Of a stretch of DNA of 8,563 bases, positions 5,692 to 8,563 are shown one piece after another (the first letter of the stretch is position 1; each line of letters begins with the position of its first letter). Source of the DNA: a bacterium. GTDB lineage: Bacteria; Electryoneota; RPQS01. The DNA lies in NCBI GenBank assembly GCA_028711875.1, contig JAQTRJ010000074.1, positions 1 through 8,563 of the forward strand, written 5' to 3'. The translations under genes were made by a program, and so were the position numbers. The notes beneath the pieces are model-generated. The model saw nothing but the letters and a program-made list of their open reading frames with translations, ran no database searches and had not been told where the DNA came from.

Positions 5692-7431
5692 ATGTTTGAC
5701 CGCCGAACCATCCTCGTGCTCGTTGTTGTTGTACTCATTCTGCAGCTCCTGCCGCAGTATTACAAGCTTATCACTCCGCCTCAGCCCGAGCCGGTCGCCT
5801 CGCCCGACAGTGCGCAGACGACTACGCCCGCCGCGACCGCCGCCGTTGAGCCAGAAACGGCACAGCCGGATCAAGCAACGGAGACTGTCACCGGGGCCAC
5901 AACGCCCCTGGAAATCCTCGCCGACACGAGCGCTGTTGAGCTTATAGATGATTATATTGCAATTGAGACACCACTTTACCGAATGTCTCTGGCCTCGAAC
6001 GGCATGATAAGCGGCTATGAATTAAAAGAATACATGACAAAAGAGGGACAGCCGGTGCGCTTGCATCGGGATGGCGGCGAAGCTGTCGGAACAGTTGACT
6101 TTAGCTTTGGTAGCGTGAATCCCAAAAGCATAAAAAACTTACGATTCACTTCGAATAAAAACAGGCTATCCCTCAGTCCTGGCCAACAGGACTCTATTGT
6201 CCTTGTTGCCGGGACTGATGAATCGCAGAAGATTATACTAACGTATATTTTTCAAGCGGAAAAACATGGATTCCAGCTCGCGCTTCAGACCAGCGGCCTG
6301 AGTGTGCCGGAAGCCGGAGAATTCCGGATCAAATGGCTGGGCGGGGTTCCGATCACTGAGCCAGATCCCGTTCTCGACATCCGCTACTCTGGCAGCTATG
6401 CGCAGATCGGCAGTCAGCTTGAAAAAATTGCCGTGGGCAAGAGCGGAACCGCTGATTTTCAGGCCACCGGACAAACCTACTTCGCGGCCGCGCGCTCGAA
6501 GTATTTCATGGCCGCCATCGTTCCCGAGACACCCGCGGCGGGAGTGGAGATCGCCGGCCGGAATCCGGCCCCCAAAGATCACGCATCGCCGAGCTTCTAC
6601 GACCTGACGCTGCGGCAGGAGTTCGGGACAGACGCGAGTGGCCGCTGGACAGTCTATTGGGGGCCGATCAAATACGAAAACCTCAAGAGTTTCGGGGTTG
6701 GCCTCGACGAGACGATGAACTGGGGCTGGCAGATCATCAAGCCGTTTTCCAAAGGGACGTTGTGGTCACTGACGACTCTTCATACCGTGATCCCCAACTA
6801 CGGCCTCGTCATCGTTATCTTCAGCATTCTGGTCAAGCTCATCCTCTGGCCGCTGACGCGCAAGTCGCAGGTCTCGATGAAAAAGATGGCCGCGCTGCAG
6901 CCGGAAATCAAGGAATTAAAAGAGCTTCACAAGAACAATCCGCAGGCCATGAACGCCGCGATGATGAAGCTCTATAAGGATCGCGGTGTGAATCCGGTCT
7001 CGGGTTGTATTCCGCTGCTGTTCCAGATGCCGATCCTCTACGCGCTGTTCATCGTTTTCAGTACCACGATCGAGTTCAGGCAAGCGCCGTTCATGCTCTG
7101 GATCAGCGATCTCAGCCTGCCCGACGTGGTCGCGCATCTGCCGTTTTCGATTCCGCTCTACGGCAGTGCGGTGGCGGTACTGCCGCTGATTATGGGCGTG
7201 ACGCAGTTCTTCATGTCCAAGCGCACGGCCACCGACCCCAACCAGAAGATGATGATCTACATCATGCCGGTGTTCATGACGCTGATCTTCAATCAGTTCC
7301 CGTCCGGCCTGACCTTATATTATACGCTGTTCAACGTGCTGGCCATGGTCGAGCAGCGCCTGATCACCATTCCCGATTTCACCCCCTCCGCCACCGTCAT
7401 CGAGGAGAAGAAGGGGAAGAAGAAAGGATGA
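5692..7431 (+). CDS. yidC: Membrane protein insertase YidC/Oxa1 (Gram-negative type)
   Basis: YidC inserts and folds inner-membrane proteins, alone or with SecYEG. The 579-residue product has the Gram-negative layout: an N-terminal membrane anchor (about 6-22), a Pro/Ala/Thr-rich linker, a large periplasmic P1 domain (about 85-355), then the conserved insertase core with membrane segments near 368-390, 438-458, 487-507, 519-535 and 541-558. Core motifs include LTRKSQVSMKKMAALQPEI, NPVSGCIPLLFQMPI and FPSGLTLYY. The groove position occupied by Arg366 in E. coli appears to be Lys382 here. A lysine-rich tail ends the protein. The Shine-Dalgarno before the ATG is poor. Within P1, bases about 5935-6260 are AT-rich with ATA and TTA codons scarce elsewhere in the gene. 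mnmE or jag, often next, is absent. Confidence 0.97.
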   Translation: MFDRRTILVLVVVVLILQLLPQYYKLITPPQPEPVASPDSAQTTTPAATAAVEPETAQPDQATETVTGATTPLEILADTSAVELIDDYIAIETPLYRMSLASNGMISGYELKEYMTKEGQPVRLHRDGGEAVGTVDFSFGSVNPKSIKNLRFTSNKNRLSLSPGQQDSIVLVAGTDESQKIILTYIFQAEKHGFQLALQTSGLSVPEAGEFRIKWLGGVPITEPDPVLDIRYSGSYAQIGSQLEKIAVGKSGTADFQATGQTYFAAARSKYFMAAIVPETPAAGVEIAGRNPAPKDHASPSFYDLTLRQEFGTDASGRWTVYWGPIKYENLKSFGVGLDETMNWGWQIIKPFSKGTLWSLTTLHTVIPNYGLVIVIFSILVKLILWPLTRKSQVSMKKMAALQPEIKELKELHKNNPQAMNAAMMKLYKDRGVNPVSGCIPLLFQMPILYALFIVFSTTIEFRQAPFMLWISDLSLPDVVAHLPFSIPLYGSAVAVLPLIMGVTQFFMSKRTATDPNQKMMIYIMPVFMTLIFNQFPSGLTLYYTLFNVLAMVEQRLITIPDFTPSATVIEEKKGKKKG

Positions 7432-7460
7432 AGGCGGAAGGAGGAATAAAATTCTCGTAG
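7428..7460 (+). other. 10-codon ORF overlapping the yidC stop
   Basis: An ATG at 7428 overlaps the yidC TGA as ATGA and reads MKAEGGIKFS before TAG at 7458-7460. AGAAAGG lies directly upstream, a plausible coupled ribosome site. The ORF ends exactly where the first hairpin (7461-7490) begins. It may be the stub of a following gene truncated by repeat insertion, or chance. Confidence 0.2.
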
Positions 7461-7490
7461 GGGTGGGTTAAGGTACTCCGCAACCCGCCC
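7461..7490. terminator. Hairpin immediately after yidC
   Basis: GGGTGGGTT (7461-7469) pairs with AACCCGCCC (7482-7490) over 9 bp, with one G-T pair, around a 12-base loop. It begins 29 bases after the yidC stop and may end the rpmH-yidC transcript, though no U tract follows. It is related in sequence to the hairpin at 175-198 on the other strand. Confidence 0.45.
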
Positions 7491-7497
7491 GTAGTTT

Positions 7498-7564
7498 CGC
7501 ACGGCAGTGCGCTTTTGCAGCGACACGATTCATCGTGTCCCCGCAGATGCAAACGGCAGTTTGC
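7498..7564. repeat. Three-hairpin cluster with shared GGCA loops
   Basis: CGCAC-GGCA-GTGCG (7498-7511), GACACGA-TTCA-TCGTGTC (7522-7539) and GCAAAC-GGCA-GTTTGC (7549-7564) are perfect hairpins in close succession. The first and third share the 8-base core ACGGCAGT but have different, fully complementary outer stems. No protein-coding potential was found here. Confidence 0.65.
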
Positions 7565-7590
7565 CCGCGCGACAAACAACAGATCCGTGG

Positions 7591-7632
7591 GTCGGGGCTC
7601 TGCCCCGACAGACGGCGGGCCGGAGGCCCGCC
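7591..7632. repeat. Paired GC-rich hairpins, copy 1
   Basis: GTCGGGGC-TCT-GCCCCGAC (7591-7609) is followed four bases later by GGCGGGCC-GGA-GGCCCGCC (7614-7632). Both have 8-bp perfect stems and 3-base loops. The second hairpin and its downstream tail CCAGGGAAAA-GATTT recur at 7761, so this is a duplicated module. Confidence 0.75.
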
Positions 7633-7654
7633 CCAGGGAAAAGATTTCTCGTTT

Positions 7655-7716
7655 CGCCGTTGTCGGTCTCCTGACCGGCAATGGCGCCATTGCGACTCAG
7701 GAGAGTCACAACGGCG
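7655..7716. repeat. Perfect cloverleaf-like palindrome, 62 bases
   Basis: The outer stem CGCCGTTGT (7655-7663) pairs with ACAACGGCG (7708-7716) over 9 bp. Inside it lie three contiguous self-complementary arms: CGGTCTCCTGACCG (7664-7677), the perfect 16-base palindrome GCAATGGCGCCATTGC (7678-7693) and GACTCAGGAGAGTC (7694-7707). No unpaired bases separate the arms, so the whole can fold as a four-way junction in RNA or as a cruciform in DNA. It is not a tRNA: no anticodon arm or CCA end is present. Confidence 0.8.
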
Positions 7717-7760
7717 ATTACTCCAACCTTGAGTTGACTGGCACGAGTTGATATGGTGAT

Positions 7761-7798
7761 GGCGGGCCGGAGGCCCGCCCCAGGGAAAAAGATTTTTT
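7761..7798. repeat. GC-rich hairpin with tail, copy 2
   Basis: GGCGGGCC-GGA-GGCCCGCC (7761-7779) repeats the hairpin at 7614-7632 exactly. The downstream tail CCAGGGAAAAAGATTTTTT has one extra A and a T run, so on the plus strand this copy is the most terminator-like of the cluster, although the T run is 13 bases from the stem. Confidence 0.7.
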
Positions 7799-7885
7799 AT
7801 AGAGCGAGACAACGCCCCCCTGCTAAAGTTGGGGCGAGCGAACGGCAAGCAACTCAACAATCATGATAATGCGCGGAGAGAATTT

Positions 7886-8563
7886 ATGAACACGCGACAT
7901 CTGATTGGTTTTCTGGCCGCGATGCTGCTTTGCAGCGTATCGTTCGGTCAGGGACTCATTATTGACCACAATTGTACCGACATCAGCGCGATTCCGCGGG
8001 CGGTCTTGGACAGCGCGAAGGCTCACTTCCGTATGACCTACGGCCACACCTCGCACGGCGGTCAAATCGTCAGCGGGATGGACGTGCTGATGAGCCATGA
8101 CACGCTCTACGATCATTTCAATGACTGGAGCTATTATCGCTACGGCCCGCAGAATCCGATCGCGCCCGACGGCGATCTCTCGCTCTGGGACTACGTGCCG
8201 GACGGCGATCTCGGCGCTCCCGACCGCGTGACGTGGGCGGCCAGAACGCGCGCGATGCTCTCGAACGGCGGCGGGGAGTATGTGATCTATCCGCACGGCC
8301 GCAATCTGGTGATGTGGTCGTGGTGCGGGCAGGCCGGCTGGGCCACGGAAGCGGAGATCAACACCTATCTCTCGCTGATGACCGAGCTCGAAAACGATTT
8401 TCCCGACGTTACGTTCGTCTACATGACTGGCCACCTCGACGGCAGCGGCGAGACGGGCAATCTCAATTTGCGCAACAATCAGATTCGAGCGCATTGCATC
8501 GCCAACAACTGCGTGCTGTTCGATTTTGCCGACATCGAGAGCTACGATCCCGACGGCGATTAT
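7886..8563 (+). CDS. Secreted protein of unknown function, 5' part only
   Basis: The frame opens at ATG 7886 and stays open for 226 codons to the window edge, so the C-terminus is missing. GGAGAG (7875-7880) at a 5-base spacing is a good ribosome site. Residues 1-22 form a signal peptide with a hydrophobic core (LIGFLAAMLLCSV) and a likely cleavage site near SFGQ-G, so the protein should be exported. The mature part has GHTSHGGQ, PDGDLSLWDYVPDGDLG, SWCGQAGW, FVYMTGHLDG and FDFADIESYDPDG. The HTSHG motif, the late GHLDG and the acidic DIE segment vaguely suggest an SGNH-hydrolase-like fold, but this is weak inference. Repeated DGD words could bind calcium. The missing C-terminus might carry a sorting domain. 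Confidence 0.8.
   Translation, partial: MNTRHLIGFLAAMLLCSVSFGQGLIIDHNCTDISAIPRAVLDSAKAHFRMTYGHTSHGGQIVSGMDVLMSHDTLYDHFNDWSYYRYGPQNPIAPDGDLSLWDYVPDGDLGAPDRVTWAARTRAMLSNGGGEYVIYPHGRNLVMWSWCGQAGWATEAEINTYLSLMTELENDFPDVTFVYMTGHLDGSGETGNLNLRNNQIRAHCIANNCVLFDFADIESYDPDGDY

Noticed and set aside
7655..7716. tRNA gene in the cloverleaf-like palindrome
   Set aside because: It lacks a 7-bp acceptor stem with a 3' end, a 7-base anticodon loop and the TTCRA box; its arms are short perfect palindromes.
7863..7889. 8-codon leader ORF (MIMRGENL) ending in ATGA at the secreted-protein start
   Set aside because: It is too short to support, and the main gene has its own good ribosome site between the two starts.
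7823..8494. 223-codon minus-strand ORF opposite the secreted-protein gene
   Set aside because: The plus-strand frame has a ribosome site and signal peptide; the minus frame is a compositional shadow.

Overview
The window is a bacterial replication-origin neighbourhood in the ancestral dnaA/rpmH arrangement. Reading leftward on the minus strand are dnaA, dnaN and then a DUF3800 gene. Reading rightward on the plus strand are rpmH, rnpA, yidD and yidC, followed by a hairpin-rich spacer and the 5' end of a secreted-protein gene that runs off the window. YidC has a large periplasmic P1 domain, which points to a Gram-negative envelope. Core genes are GC-rich (sampled 60-base lines reach 62-67% GC). 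The many palindromic intergenic repeats suggest an uncultivated, FCB-like or similar lineage, but the phylum cannot be fixed from this sequence.

Layout. Bases 1-203 hold an orphan consensus promoter, an 18-codon ORF and a hairpin. The DUF3800 gene (204-1124) is AT-richer than its neighbours and sits where recF or gyrB often follow dnaN. A 10-bp hairpin separates it from dnaN (1207-2319). The 251-base dnaN/dnaA gap has several DnaA-box-like words beside an A-rich stretch and is the best oriC candidate. dnaA (2571-3950) has a near-perfect sigma70 promoter. The divergent dnaA/rpmH spacer (about 920 bases) carries three tandem copies of a 112-base MITE-like palindromic element and then an rpmH promoter.

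rpmH, rnpA and yidD are packed tightly: rnpA starts inside rpmH, and yidD starts inside the end of rnpA. rnpA is not continuous. Its N-terminal 37 codons and its remainder lie in two frames that join by a -1 shift exactly at a run of nine T. That is either a homopolymer error or deletion, or real slippage. yidC is intact but has a markedly AT-rich segment in its P1 domain. The 454 bases after yidC hold at least seven hairpins, one of them a perfect four-way (cloverleaf-like) palindrome.

The genes work together in replication initiation (DnaA and the DnaN clamp), ribosome and tRNA biogenesis (L34 and RNase P protein) and membrane protein insertion (YidD and YidC). The most unusual feature is a set of small hairpins with fixed loop cores (TC-NGGA-GA and AC-GGCA-GT) and compensating stem changes. 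They flank yidC on both sides. No complete new enzymatic or defence system is visible.
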